Under the pieces are notes generated by a model. That model did no database searches. It was given only the letters and a program-made list of their open reading frames with translations, and had not been told where the DNA came from. A stretch of DNA of 64,000 nucleotides from Lentimicrobiaceae bacterium. GTDB taxonomy: Bacteria > Bacteroidota > Bacteroidia > Bacteroidales > F082. The stretch is from positions 31,479 through 95,478 of the forward strand of contig PANC01000031.1 in assembly GCA_002708315.1 (NCBI GenBank), in the 5' to 3' direction. Within the stretch, counting starts at the first letter, position 1, and the number at the start of each line of letters is the position of its first letter. Positions 45,720 through 54,146 of the stretch are shown here, in pieces. The translations under genes and the position numbers were made by a program.

Positions 45720-46997
45720 ATGAACTCTCTGTTCTGGTTTCGCCGAGATTTAAGATTAGATGATAACACTGCTCTCCTAAAAGCAATTCAAAGAGGTAAT
45801 CCAGTTTTAACTGTATTTATTTTTGATGATAATATCACAAAAGAACTAGACATTGATGATCCTAGGATATCTTTCATACATGATAATATCCTGGGAATAG
45901 ATAAGCAACTTCACAATTATAATTCATCACTACTTATTTTAAAGGGAAATCCAAAGTCACTTATAGAAAAGCTCGTAGACGAGTATAATATCTCCGATGT
46001 TTATGCTAATAAAGATTATGAGCCTTATGCTCTAGAGAGAGACTATGAAATTGGCCAGTCCCTTAGAAGAAAAAAAATTAATTTCATAACCTATAAAGAT
46101 CAAGTAATCTTTGAAGAAAATGAAATCTCTAAAAATGATGGACATCCATATACTGTTTATACACCATACAAAAACAAATGGTTATCCTCCTTTAAAGAGA
46201 TTTTGCCAATAGAAAAAGTATCTGAACAAAATCATAACTACAATATTTCGAATCATAGAATACCCACTTTAGAAGAACTCGGTTTCATTAGGTCATCCAT
46301 AAAGGTCAAACCATTTAATATTGAAGACTTAGATAATTACTCTACGGAACGAAATTACCCATATTTACATTCCACGAGTCATTTAAGTCCTCATTTAAGA
46401 TTTGGAACCGTTAGTATTCGTTTGATTCTGCAAAAGGTTTTTAATAAAAATTATGCGTTTACAAGCGAACTTATTTGGCGAGAATTTTTCATGCAGATAT
46501 TATTCAATTTCCCCAAAGTTATCTCTGGTAATTTTAGATCAAAATATGATAGCATTAATTGGTTAAATAGTAAAAGTGATTTTGAAAACTGGTGCAATGG
46601 CACCACAGGCTATCCAATTGTTGATGCTGGTATGAAGGAATTAAATCAAACAGGTTACATGCATAATAGGGTTAGAATGGTTACTGCAGGATTTTTATGC
46701 AAGCATCTATTAATTGACTGGAGATGGGGAGAAGCTTATTTTGCTAAAAAATTATTGGATTATGAATTGTCCTCAAATAATGGTAACTGGCAATGGGCAG
46801 CAGGTACAGGGTGCGATGCTGCGCCATATTTTCGGATATTTAATCCAATTGAACAACAAAAGAAATTTGATAATCAGAATCAATACATTAATAAATGGAT
46901 ACCAAACTTTGATTCGGACAATTATATTAAACCAATTATCGAACATAAGTATGCACGAAATAGGGCAATAGAAGCTTATAAGACTGCTCTTAGATGA
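45720..46997 (+). CDS. deoxyribodipyrimidine photolyase
   Basis: A 425-residue photolyase/cryptochrome-family flavoprotein that repairs UV-induced pyrimidine dimers using blue light. The N-terminal antenna-binding domain begins LFWFRRDLRLDDN. The C-terminal FAD domain carries WREFFMQIL, the conserved GYPIVDAGMKELNQTGYMHNR and the WQWAAGTGCDAAPYFR region with conserved Trp residues. These fit a CPD photolyase. Last gene of the CIA30-SRPBCC-phr group; likely light-induced through the B12 MerR regulator. Confidence 0.93.
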   Translation: MNSLFWFRRDLRLDDNTALLKAIQRGNPVLTVFIFDDNITKELDIDDPRISFIHDNILGIDKQLHNYNSSLLILKGNPKSLIEKLVDEYNISDVYANKDYEPYALERDYEIGQSLRRKKINFITYKDQVIFEENEISKNDGHPYTVYTPYKNKWLSSFKEILPIEKVSEQNHNYNISNHRIPTLEELGFIRSSIKVKPFNIEDLDNYSTERNYPYLHSTSHLSPHLRFGTVSIRLILQKVFNKNYAFTSELIWREFFMQILFNFPKVISGNFRSKYDSINWLNSKSDFENWCNGTTGYPIVDAGMKELNQTGYMHNRVRMVTAGFLCKHLLIDWRWGEAYFAKKLLDYELSSNNGNWQWAAGTGCDAAPYFRIFNPIEQQKKFDNQNQYINKWIPNFDSDNYIKPIIEHKYARNRAIEAYKTALR

Positions 46998-47028
46998 AAA
47001 AAAGAGATCAACATTTTGTTGATCTCTT
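46997..47028 (-). terminator. intrinsic terminator of tRNA-Leu
   Basis: On the minus strand a perfect 12-base stem (AAGAGATCAACA / TGTTGATCTCTT, loop of 3) is followed by seven T's, 3 bases downstream of the tRNA. The plus-strand side has no T-run, so it serves the tRNA only. Confidence 0.9.
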
Positions 47029-47031
47029 AAG

Positions 47032-47113
47032 TACCCAAGGCCGGGATCGAACCGGCACTCCAAAAGGAACTGGTTTTTGAGACCAGCGCGTCTACCAATT
47101 CCGCCACTTGGGC
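47032..47113 (-). tRNA. tRNA-Leu (CAA)
   Basis: An 82-base tRNA. Acceptor GCCCAAG pairs with CTTGGGT (G-U at the first pair), discriminator A. The anticodon stem CTGGT/ACCAG holds the loop CTCAAAA, anticodon CAA (Leu, reads UUG). The variable arm (13 bases) and the T-arm GCCGG/CCGGC with TTCGATC fit Leu. A terminator follows and a promoter precedes it. Confidence 0.95.
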
Positions 47114-47129
47114 AACTGATGAAGGTTTG

Positions 47130-47137
47130 CAAAAGTA
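47130..47137 (-). promoter_or_regulatory. -7 element TACTTTTG for tRNA-Leu
   Basis: On the minus strand TACTTTTG, 16 bases upstream of the tRNA 5' end. The same octamer precedes tRNA-Phe and tRNA-Arg. No clear -33. Confidence 0.5.
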
Positions 47138-47208
47138 GTAATTTCCTCCTATCTTGAAGTGTAATTATAAAAATTGTTTGTGAAATTAACGGCCCAGATA
47201 TTTAGGAT

Positions 47209-49155
47209 TCAATTTTTAAATAATTTCCCGGAATATATGTTTACATCATTAAATGATATTTCATAATAATATATGCCGCTTTTAACCGCATCACAATGCC
47301 AAATATGTGTAATGCTTGAGTTTCGATTAATTTCTTGGTGTTTATATACCTCATTTCCTAAAATGTCATAAATATTGATCAAATACTCGCCTTGACCTCT
47401 TATTTTGCAATCAAATCTCACAACATCACCAAACGGATTTGGATATACATTAACTTTATTAGTGTTACCACCCGGTATACCCGAGTCATCAAAGGCATTC
47501 ATAATAACCGAGGTGTAACTAGTATCGATGTTTTGACCAGAAATATTTATTATGCATGAATATACACCAGTAGAATCTATATTCATGGTTGAAAGTTCAA
47601 CCATAATTGTATCTGTTTCGTTGTCCATTAATTGACCTTCAACATCAGAAAGGTAAATCCACCCCGGATTGTTATCGATACTAATCTCATAATTGATTGT
47701 ATCGGATCCTAAATTGGTTATGAAAATAGACTTGGTTAATGTGTAGCCAAGAGGAAGTTCTTCTGAGATTAATTGTGGATTAACATCAATTGCTGCATTG
47801 CCAAGCATAAGATTCAATGATTTAAATAAATTTAATCTGCCTCCAGATACTGTTATACTATCCAAATCTGGTAATATGTCAACACCATTTAAAATAAACT
47901 CCTTTAGCATAAGGGCTACCTGTGCTGGATTATTTTTATAGTTGTTAATGAATGCCGAATCAGCTGCTGACAAAAGAAGCGCTATAGCACCAGAAACAAA
48001 AGGGGTAGCCATTGATGTCCCAGAGCTCATTCTATAGGTATTATTTAGTCCAAGTGACCAAATTATTGTCCCAGGAGCACCCAAGTCAATGGTTGTTTTA
48101 CCCCAAGCTGCACTATTATTTTTAAAATCCCTATTTGTGGTATTTGTAACTGATATCATAAATGGTGTTTCAAAGGCTGTGGGTATGTCACCTACGCTAT
48201 CAATATCCCATGATCTGTTAGCAGTAGCGCCAATACTAAGTATTCCAATTGACCCCAATGAATCATACATTGCTTCCCATATTGGGTATTGATTTGGTTG
48301 CCCTTTATCAACACCAAATGAATTATTTTGAGCCACAATAAATGCTCCCTCAATACCATTTGTTTGATCATACTTCTCCCTTACCTCATAAACATAGGAA
48401 AGTGCTTTCACAACAATTGATTCTGTACTAGATTCACCTGCAATGGGTAGAATTTTTACATCCCAATTTGAACCCGAAATTCCCCTATCATTATTGCCAA
48501 TGGCTCCAATAATTCCACTAACATGAGTTCCATGATTAGTAGGAGGTATATCACCACTGTTATTATATACATTCCAACCATTATAATCATCAACATAACC
48601 ATTATCATCATCATCAATGCCATTGTTGGGAATTTCATTATAATTCCTCCAAAGATTAAGGTCATTCTGTTCAATATCACATCCATCATCAACAACGGCA
48701 ACAACAATTGTGTCTCCATGCGCAGTAACTCCTCCTGTGGTAATATCCCATGCAAGAGTAGCGCTTATATCAGCCCCTGCATAACCACTCCCCTGACCAG
48801 TATTAAGCAAGGCCCATTGATCCTCGAATAATGAATCATTGGGAATATTCTGTTGAGTATTTCGTATTACTACAAAATGATTACTTTGAACATTATGAAT
48901 ATAATTAACTGTTCTTAAGCGAGAAATTACTTCAGAATTAGATTTGACTTTATCTTTTATTTGCAATAGGTATATGTTAAATCGTGCAGATAGGATATCC
49001 AGAACTTCGAGATTATGATTTTCCAGAAGATCACCTAAATAATCTGAATTGCTTAGTTGAACCATAATCTCATGATCAACAACCTTATTGCCTAATTGTG
49101 CAAATGAAAACGATATAGTTAATACTAATATGGCTAATGTAAAATAGTATTTCAT
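47209..49155 (-). CDS. secreted S8 (subtilisin-like) peptidase with C-terminal sorting domain
   Basis: A 648-residue secreted serine protease: signal peptide (ends near FSFAQ), a propeptide region (about 25-105), then the S8 catalytic domain with Asp156 (VVDDGCD), His208 (NHGTHVSG) and the Ser in SGTSMATPFVSG. An Asp-rich Ca-binding loop (NGIDDDDNGYVDDYNGW, residues ~178-194) follows the Asp. The C-terminal region ends in a T9SS-like sorting domain (NVYPNPFGDVVRFD ... SGIYYYEI). It is a surface or secreted protease, probably for nutrient breakdown. Confidence 0.92.
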   Translation of the reverse strand: MKYYFTLAILVLTISFSFAQLGNKVVDHEIMVQLSNSDYLGDLLENHNLEVLDILSARFNIYLLQIKDKVKSNSEVISRLRTVNYIHNVQSNHFVVIRNTQQNIPNDSLFEDQWALLNTGQGSGYAGADISATLAWDITTGGVTAHGDTIVVAVVDDGCDIEQNDLNLWRNYNEIPNNGIDDDDNGYVDDYNGWNVYNNSGDIPPTNHGTHVSGIIGAIGNNDRGISGSNWDVKILPIAGESSTESIVVKALSYVYEVREKYDQTNGIEGAFIVAQNNSFGVDKGQPNQYPIWEAMYDSLGSIGILSIGATANRSWDIDSVGDIPTAFETPFMISVTNTTNRDFKNNSAAWGKTTIDLGAPGTIIWSLGLNNTYRMSSGTSMATPFVSGAIALLLSAADSAFINNYKNNPAQVALMLKEFILNGVDILPDLDSITVSGGRLNLFKSLNLMLGNAAIDVNPQLISEELPLGYTLTKSIFITNLGSDTINYEISIDNNPGWIYLSDVEGQLMDNETDTIMVELSTMNIDSTGVYSCIINISGQNIDTSYTSVIMNAFDDSGIPGGNTNKVNVYPNPFGDVVRFDCKIRGQGEYLINIYDILGNEVYKHQEINRNSSITHIWHCDAVKSGIYYYEISFNDVNIYSGKLFKN

Positions 49156-49180
49156 GGATATGTTTGTCAGTCTTGCGAGA

Positions 49181-49188
49181 CAAAAATA
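49181..49188 (-). promoter_or_regulatory. -7 element TATTTTTG for the subtilase gene
   Basis: On the minus strand TATTTTTG, 25 bases before the ATG at 49155; matches TAnnTTTG. No -33 seen. Confidence 0.35.
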
Positions 49189-49330
49189 GTTTATTTAGTT
49201 GTTTTTTATACTATGTAATCATAGAGAGTATGTTGGAAAGAATATCATAATGGTAAAAACTACACTTGTTTGCTTAATGACTATTTATATCTATTTTGAT
49301 AAATGTCGTTATTTATGCTTTATTTATATA

Positions 49331-49338
49331 ATTTTGCC
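49331..49338 (+). promoter_or_regulatory. -7 element TAATTTTG for lipA
   Basis: TAATTTTG, a -7 match, 47 bases before the lipA start. No good -33 TTG. Confidence 0.35.
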
Positions 49339-49385
49339 CTTTGAAATAACCATCAATATTCCAGATTGGAAATTAATAATATAGT

Positions 49386-50246
49386 TTGAAATTGGACAAG
49401 ACATTAAGAAAGCCTCACTGGTTGAAAAGTAATATACCATCGGGTAAAGAATATAGAGTAGTAAGAGATATAGTAGAAAAAAACAAGCTTCATACAATAT
49501 GTACAAGTGGCCATTGCCCTAATATGGATGAGTGCTGGGGACGTGGCACAGCAACACTTATGCTATTAGGGGATATATGCACTCGTTCTTGTGGTTTCTG
49601 TAACGTAAAAACAGGACGTCCTTTGGCAGTTGATTTAAAAGAGCCTGAAAGGGTTGGAAACACTGTTAACCTAATGAAATTGAAGCATTGTGTTCTAACA
49701 TCTGTAGACAGAGATGACCTTGAGGATCTAGGTATGGATATTTGGATTAAAACGGTAAAGGAAATTAAAAGAATAAGACCTCAAACTACCATTGAAACTC
49801 TAATTCCAGATTTTGATGGTCGTGACGAAATAATAATACCAGTATGCAAGGCTGGACAAGAAGTTGTTTCACATAACCTTGAAACCGTCAGAAGAATTAC
49901 CCCATGGGCAAGAAGTAGAGCAAAATATGATCTAAGCCTTAAAACCCTTAACATAATTGCAAAAACAGGTGTAGTTGCCAAGTCGGGAATAATGGTAGGA
50001 TTGGGCGAAACAAGTGATGAGGTAATCGAAACTATGCATGATATGAGGAATTCTGGGGTAGAAGTAGTAACAATTGGTCAATACCTTCAGCCCACAAAAA
50101 AGCATCTATTGGTAAAGGAGTACATTACACCAGAGCTATTTGCAGATTATAAAGAAGAAGGGTTAAAAATGGGCTTTCGTTTTGTTGAGAGTAGTCCTTT
50201 AGTTAGATCTTCATACAGAGCTGAGAAACATGTTCGCGATTTGTAA
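49386..50246 (+). CDS. lipA: lipoyl synthase
   Basis: A 286-residue radical SAM enzyme that inserts two sulfurs into the octanoyl group on lipoyl domains. The auxiliary cluster Cys39, Cys44 and Cys50 lies in CTSGHCPNMDEC and the radical-SAM cluster Cys65, Cys69 and Cys72 in CTRSCGFC. The C-terminal Ser ligand of the auxiliary cluster is in SSPLVRSSY. The start must be TTG at 49386: the first stop upstream in frame is at 49377-49379 and no ATG or GTG lies between. lipB follows 9 bases later, completing endogenous lipoylation. Confidence 0.95.
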   Translation: MKLDKTLRKPHWLKSNIPSGKEYRVVRDIVEKNKLHTICTSGHCPNMDECWGRGTATLMLLGDICTRSCGFCNVKTGRPLAVDLKEPERVGNTVNLMKLKHCVLTSVDRDDLEDLGMDIWIKTVKEIKRIRPQTTIETLIPDFDGRDEIIIPVCKAGQEVVSHNLETVRRITPWARSRAKYDLSLKTLNIIAKTGVVAKSGIMVGLGETSDEVIETMHDMRNSGVEVVTIGQYLQPTKKHLLVKEYITPELFADYKEEGLKMGFRFVESSPLVRSSYRAEKHVRDL

Positions 50247-50255
50247 TCAGCAATT

Positions 50256-50957
50256 ATGGTGAACAAAAATGTAAAAAATATAAACATCGAATTGATTGAC
50301 TATCAAAAAGCTTGGGACTATCAGGAAAAGCTTTTTGATGAAATTGTTTCCATAAAAGAAAACAATAGAAAAAATGAGATTAAATCTGCTACTCCAAATT
50401 TTCTTATCTATTGCGAACATCCCAATGTATACACCATAGGTAAAAGTGGCAAACAGGATAACTTACTAATAAGTGAAGATTTTTTAAAAAGTAAGGGAGC
50501 ATCATTATATAGAATAAATCGTGGTGGAGATATTACCTATCATGGCCCTGGTCAAATTGTTGGATATCCAATACTTGACTTGGATAATTTTGGTGTTTCA
50601 ATAAAAAACTACATCCACAACTTAGAAGAAGTAATCATAAAAACATTGAACCACTTTGATGTCTTTGCAACTCGGTCAGAAGGAGCTACAGGTGTCTGGC
50701 TTGATTCTGATAACCCCATTAAAGCTAGGAAAATATGCGCTATTGGGGTAAGAACAAGTCATTGGGTAAGCATGCATGGTTTTGCATTAAATATAAATAC
50801 TAATTTGGATTATTTTAACTATATAGTACCTTGCGGTATCCAAGGAAAATCAGTTACTTCAATTGCCAAAGAATTGGGAAAAGAGATTGATATAAAAGAT
50901 GTCCATTTGATATTAAATAATGAATTTTCCAGCGTCTTTGGCATGCAATTTATATAA
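50256..50957 (+). CDS. lipB: octanoyl-[ACP]:protein N-octanoyltransferase
   Basis: A 233-residue LipB that moves octanoate from ACP to lipoyl domains. The family motif RGGDITYHGPGQIVGYP (about residues 89-105), the region with catalytic Lys (ARKICAIGVR) and the catalytic Cys in VPCGIQGKSVTS are present. Operon with lipA; converges with recO 4 bases downstream. Confidence 0.95.
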   Translation: MVNKNVKNINIELIDYQKAWDYQEKLFDEIVSIKENNRKNEIKSATPNFLIYCEHPNVYTIGKSGKQDNLLISEDFLKSKGASLYRINRGGDITYHGPGQIVGYPILDLDNFGVSIKNYIHNLEEVIIKTLNHFDVFATRSEGATGVWLDSDNPIKARKICAIGVRTSHWVSMHGFALNINTNLDYFNYIVPCGIQGKSVTSIAKELGKEIDIKDVHLILNNEFSSVFGMQFI

Positions 50958-50961
50958 ATAC

Positions 50962-51687
50962 TCAATCTAATATTACGCTTAGTATTTCCAAAGATTTAAA
51001 ACTACCCATGGAAGGAATGTGAAAATTATAGTATTTGATAAGGTTTTCCAAAACCTGCATTCTATTCTCCCTATTAAATTTTATTGATGTAGCATCTTCA
51101 AGGCTCATGGAATATATGGATGTTATATTATTGACCTGATCACCAGATAGGTAATTACCATGCATTGGAATAGTATTTGTAAACTGCCCATCCTGAAGGT
51201 CAAAAACCGATATATCATTTATTCCTGACATTGACGGATAAAACCCCAAAAACTTTGTAAACTGCATCATGAACAGCAAGTGAAAGTTAGCATACCCATC
51301 ATTGGCAATATCTAACCAAACCAATGATCCGTTTATCCACTCGAATAATTCCTTGTTTTTAACCTCATCCTTCAAACATTTATAGAGTAGTTCCACAATA
51401 AAAAACAGTAAAGACCTCTTTACCATATTGTCAGGTATGCTTTTATATGAGTATGCTAAATCAATATCTTTTATGGTCTGAAGAGATTTTTTATCGGAGA
51501 AATTAATTGACAAATCAAGTATTGAGAGAGGTTGAAACATTGCCGCTTTACTTTTTGACTTCCTACTTCTTAGTCCTCTAACAAAAAATGATTGCATACC
51601 ATATTGTTCTGTGAATATCTTTACAATAACACCAGAATCGGAGAATTTAGTTTGTTTTATAACTATGCCTCTAGTATTTACAATCAT
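50962..51687 (-). CDS. recO: DNA repair protein RecO
   Basis: A 241-residue RecO, which with RecR loads RecA on ssDNA in gap repair. The N-terminal OB-fold (TRGIVIKQTKFSDSGVIVKI, FVRGLRSRKSKSKAA) and the following helical part fit the family. The zinc-finger cysteines found in many RecO proteins are absent, as in other Bacteroidota RecO. Convergent with lipB. Confidence 0.9.
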   Translation of the reverse strand: MIVNTRGIVIKQTKFSDSGVIVKIFTEQYGMQSFFVRGLRSRKSKSKAAMFQPLSILDLSINFSDKKSLQTIKDIDLAYSYKSIPDNMVKRSLLFFIVELLYKCLKDEVKNKELFEWINGSLVWLDIANDGYANFHLLFMMQFTKFLGFYPSMSGINDISVFDLQDGQFTNTIPMHGNYLSGDQVNNITSIYSMSLEDATSIKFNRENRMQVLENLIKYYNFHIPSMGSFKSLEILSVILD

Positions 51688-51704
51688 TGATTATTGATTT
51701 TTTA

Positions 51705-51712
51705 CAAATGTA
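51705..51712 (-). promoter_or_regulatory. -7 element TACATTTG for recO
   Basis: On the minus strand TACATTTG, 17 bases before the recO ATG. A TTTTG lies 13 bases upstream of it, closer than the usual spacing. Confidence 0.45.
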
Positions 51713-51884
51713 TTAAATCAAATCTCAAAAGCGCAGTTATATCAATATTAATGATTAATAGTCATGCATAAATGAATAGCCAATTAAAAACAGTAAGTAA
51801 AAAGATAGTTTGATCTCTATATATTAAAAGAATACTAAATTTTAATGGAGTTTCATATTTTAGTTTAGTAGATCAAAATAAAAT

Positions 51885-51917
51885 AAAAAACCCCTTGACA
51901 CAAATGGTATCAAGGGG
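51885..51917 (-). terminator. intrinsic terminator of tRNA-Phe
   Basis: On the minus strand CCCCTTGA pairs with TCAAGGGG (8 bases, 11-base loop), followed by six T's. It begins 17 bases after the tRNA-Phe 3' end. Confidence 0.85.
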
Positions 51918-51934
51918 AAATTAGGTTTTTAAAG

Positions 51935-52007
<73 letters not shown>

Positions 52008-52021
52008 AATAAAAACGATCG

Positions 52022-52051
52022 CAAAAGTACACAATTTTTCGTTTTATCAAA
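52022..52051 (-). promoter_or_regulatory. tRNA-Phe promoter, TTTG-N18-TACTTTTG
   Basis: On the minus strand a -33 TTTG (plus 52048-52051) and a -7 TACTTTTG (plus 52022-52029) are 18 bases apart, an almost ideal Bacteroidota sigma-A promoter, with the tRNA starting 14 bases downstream. Confidence 0.75.
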
Positions 52052-52115
52052 AAAAATCATAAAAATCTCCCTCGTGCAAATACATAGTATTATTTTTGCT
52101 TGGTAATTACACAAA

Positions 52116-52859
52116 GTGCTTTTGAAATTAATAGTTGACATAGGAAATACATCTTCTAAAATTGCTGTTTTCAGTAATGATGAAATTATAGACTTTCGAG
52201 TAATTAATGACAAGCTTATTGAGGTTGTAAAAGAAGTTATTGTTTCTTTTCCTGATATATGCTCATCAATCCTATCATCAGTTTCTAATCATGATGGTCA
52301 AATATCTAATTTACTACAAGAGAAAGGTTATTTTATTGAGTTAAATCATACTACAAATGTACCATTCAAAAACATGTATCAATCAACCACAACTCTTGGA
52401 AAAGACAGAATAGCCATTGCCGCAGCGGGAATTGCTGCTTACCCTGATGAAAATGTTTTAGTTATTGATATGGGAACTTGCGTTACCTACGATTTTATAA
52501 ATGCCGATGGTGAATATCTTGGGGGTGCAATTAGCCCGGGTTTAACAATGAGATTTGATTCACTTGGTAAATTTACTCATGGATTACCCACATTGGACAA
52601 ACCAAGTGCAGGTAAGGAAGTGAATCTAATAGGCAAAACAACGGATGAATCAATCACTTCTGGGGTAATTAATGGGTTAAAAATGGAAGTGGAACATATT
52701 ATAAACCAATACGAAGCTTTATTTTCACCACTTAAAATAATTATTAGCGGGGGGGATTATTTATATTTTGAAAACTTGGCAAAAAGTAACATCTTTGCAT
52801 CCCCTAATATTGTGGTATATGGATTAAAAAAAATCCTTGATTTTAATGAAAAGAATTAA
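52116..52859 (+). CDS. coaX: type III pantothenate kinase
   Basis: A 247-residue CoaX that phosphorylates pantothenate in coenzyme A synthesis. The ATP-binding motif IVDIGNTSSK at the N-terminus, GKDRIA and the second phosphate motif VIDMGTCVTYDF (with the catalytic Asp) are visible. There is no ATG: candidate starts are GTG 52116 and TTG 52122 (the latter giving MKLIVDIGNT). A -7 TATTTTTG lies at 52091-52098. It overlaps the next gene by 14 bases, so the two are coupled. Confidence 0.92.
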   Translation: MLLKLIVDIGNTSSKIAVFSNDEIIDFRVINDKLIEVVKEVIVSFPDICSSILSSVSNHDGQISNLLQEKGYFIELNHTTNVPFKNMYQSTTTLGKDRIAIAAAGIAAYPDENVLVIDMGTCVTYDFINADGEYLGGAISPGLTMRFDSLGKFTHGLPTLDKPSAGKEVNLIGKTTDESITSGVINGLKMEVEHIINQYEALFSPLKIIISGGDYLYFENLAKSNIFASPNIVVYGLKKILDFNEKN

Positions 52860-54126
52860 TCTAATAATAATACTGATATTCACTGTTTTTAGTTTGCAGT
52901 TAAATGCTCAGACAGGAATAAACTCTCCATATTCAAGATACGGACTTGGTCAACTTTACTTGGAAAACCTAAATACGGTTTCTGTTGCAATGGGGGGATT
53001 GGGAATCGCTCTTCATGATCCAACAATTATAAACCCTGCCAATCCTGCATCATATGGTACATTAGACTCATCAGCATTTTTATTTGAGATAGGCATTTCG
53101 GGCAATGTTACGACTCTTAAAACCAATACTTTAACAGAAAGCGGATATGATGCAACTCTAAGCTACATTTTCATTGGTTTCCCTGTAACTAAATGGTGGA
53201 GATCAGGAGCAGGGATAATGCCTTTTAGCAAAATAGGCTACAATGTTCAGGTCCTCGTTCCCGTAGATAACTTTAGTGATGTGGTACATTCTTTTTCTGG
53301 AGATGGTGGCCTTAATCGAGTATTTTGGGGTAATGGCTTTAATATCTCCGAAAATCTTAGAGTGGGTATTGATGCCTCTTACCTATTTGGGAAATCATCT
53401 CGATTAAATATGATTTTCTATCCTGACTCATCCAATATTTTTGGCACCAAGGTAGAAAATCACATTCGTGTTGGCGGTTTTATTTTTGATTATGGGATAC
53501 AATACGATTTAAAACTAGGAGAAAAAACGAAACTAACAATAGGCGCCACATATGCCCAAAAATTCAATGTTTCAGCTAAATATAATTACCTCTCTAAAAC
53601 AATCATAGGGGGCTATAATGGTATTATTGAGCAAGTAATAGATACCATAGAATATAGGCCAGATGAAGGGGGAACAGTGGTATTACCTGCCAGATTAGGA
53701 TTTGGGCTTGCACTTGTCAATGAGAAAAACTGGATAGTTGGAGCAGATTTTGAGTGGCAGAAATGGGAAGAATTTGGAGCTTTTGGCATTGAAGATTCTC
53801 TTTCAAACTCATGGCGAGTTACTTTGGGGGGTGCCTTCACACCTAAGCATACTAATATTTCATCCATCTTTAAAAGAACTACTTATAGAGCGGGATTACG
53901 ATATAATCAATCCTATTTAAAATTTTATAATAAGCCAATTACAGAGTTTGGCATAAGTTTTGGCGTTAGTTTCCCACTGAAGAACTCTAAAACCGGTATA
54001 GACCTGGGAGTAGATTTTGGAAGAAGAGGAACAACAGATAATGATTTGATTCAAGAAAATTTCGTTGATATTTCTCTTGGCATATCAATACAGGAAAACT
54101 GGTTCCAGAAAAGAAAATACAGATAG
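52846..54126 (+). CDS. outer-membrane beta-barrel protein
   Basis: About 426 residues with a signal peptide ending LQLNAQ. The start at 52846 (MKRINLII) is preferred over 52837. The mature part opens with the Bacteroidota pattern INSPYSRYGLGQL ... NPANPASYGTLDSSAF and continues as alternating beta strands, ending in aromatic residues; it resembles FadL-type outer-membrane transport proteins. It is encoded next to coaX in this phylum. Substrate unknown. It may import hydrophobic compounds. Confidence 0.8.
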   Translation: MKRINLIIILIFTVFSLQLNAQTGINSPYSRYGLGQLYLENLNTVSVAMGGLGIALHDPTIINPANPASYGTLDSSAFLFEIGISGNVTTLKTNTLTESGYDATLSYIFIGFPVTKWWRSGAGIMPFSKIGYNVQVLVPVDNFSDVVHSFSGDGGLNRVFWGNGFNISENLRVGIDASYLFGKSSRLNMIFYPDSSNIFGTKVENHIRVGGFIFDYGIQYDLKLGEKTKLTIGATYAQKFNVSAKYNYLSKTIIGGYNGIIEQVIDTIEYRPDEGGTVVLPARLGFGLALVNEKNWIVGADFEWQKWEEFGAFGIEDSLSNSWRVTLGGAFTPKHTNISSIFKRTTYRAGLRYNQSYLKFYNKPITEFGISFGVSFPLKNSKTGIDLGVDFGRRGTTDNDLIQENFVDISLGISIQENWFQKRKYR

Positions 54127-54146
54127 TAATAATTAAAAAGTTTATC

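Noticed and set aside
46773..47132. Open frame on the minus strand across the tRNA-Leu gene and the photolyase end
   Set aside because: It overlaps a clear tRNA and the antisense of a real gene, and its product looks like a translated tRNA.
48456..48831. Long open frames on both strands with Met/Ile-rich products inside the subtilase gene
   Set aside because: They are shadows of the Asp-rich calcium-loop region of the peptidase; composition is low-complexity.
49199..49384. 61-codon frame before lipA
   Set aside because: Product is hydrophobic and random-looking, crosses the probable lipA promoter and has no start signal of its own.
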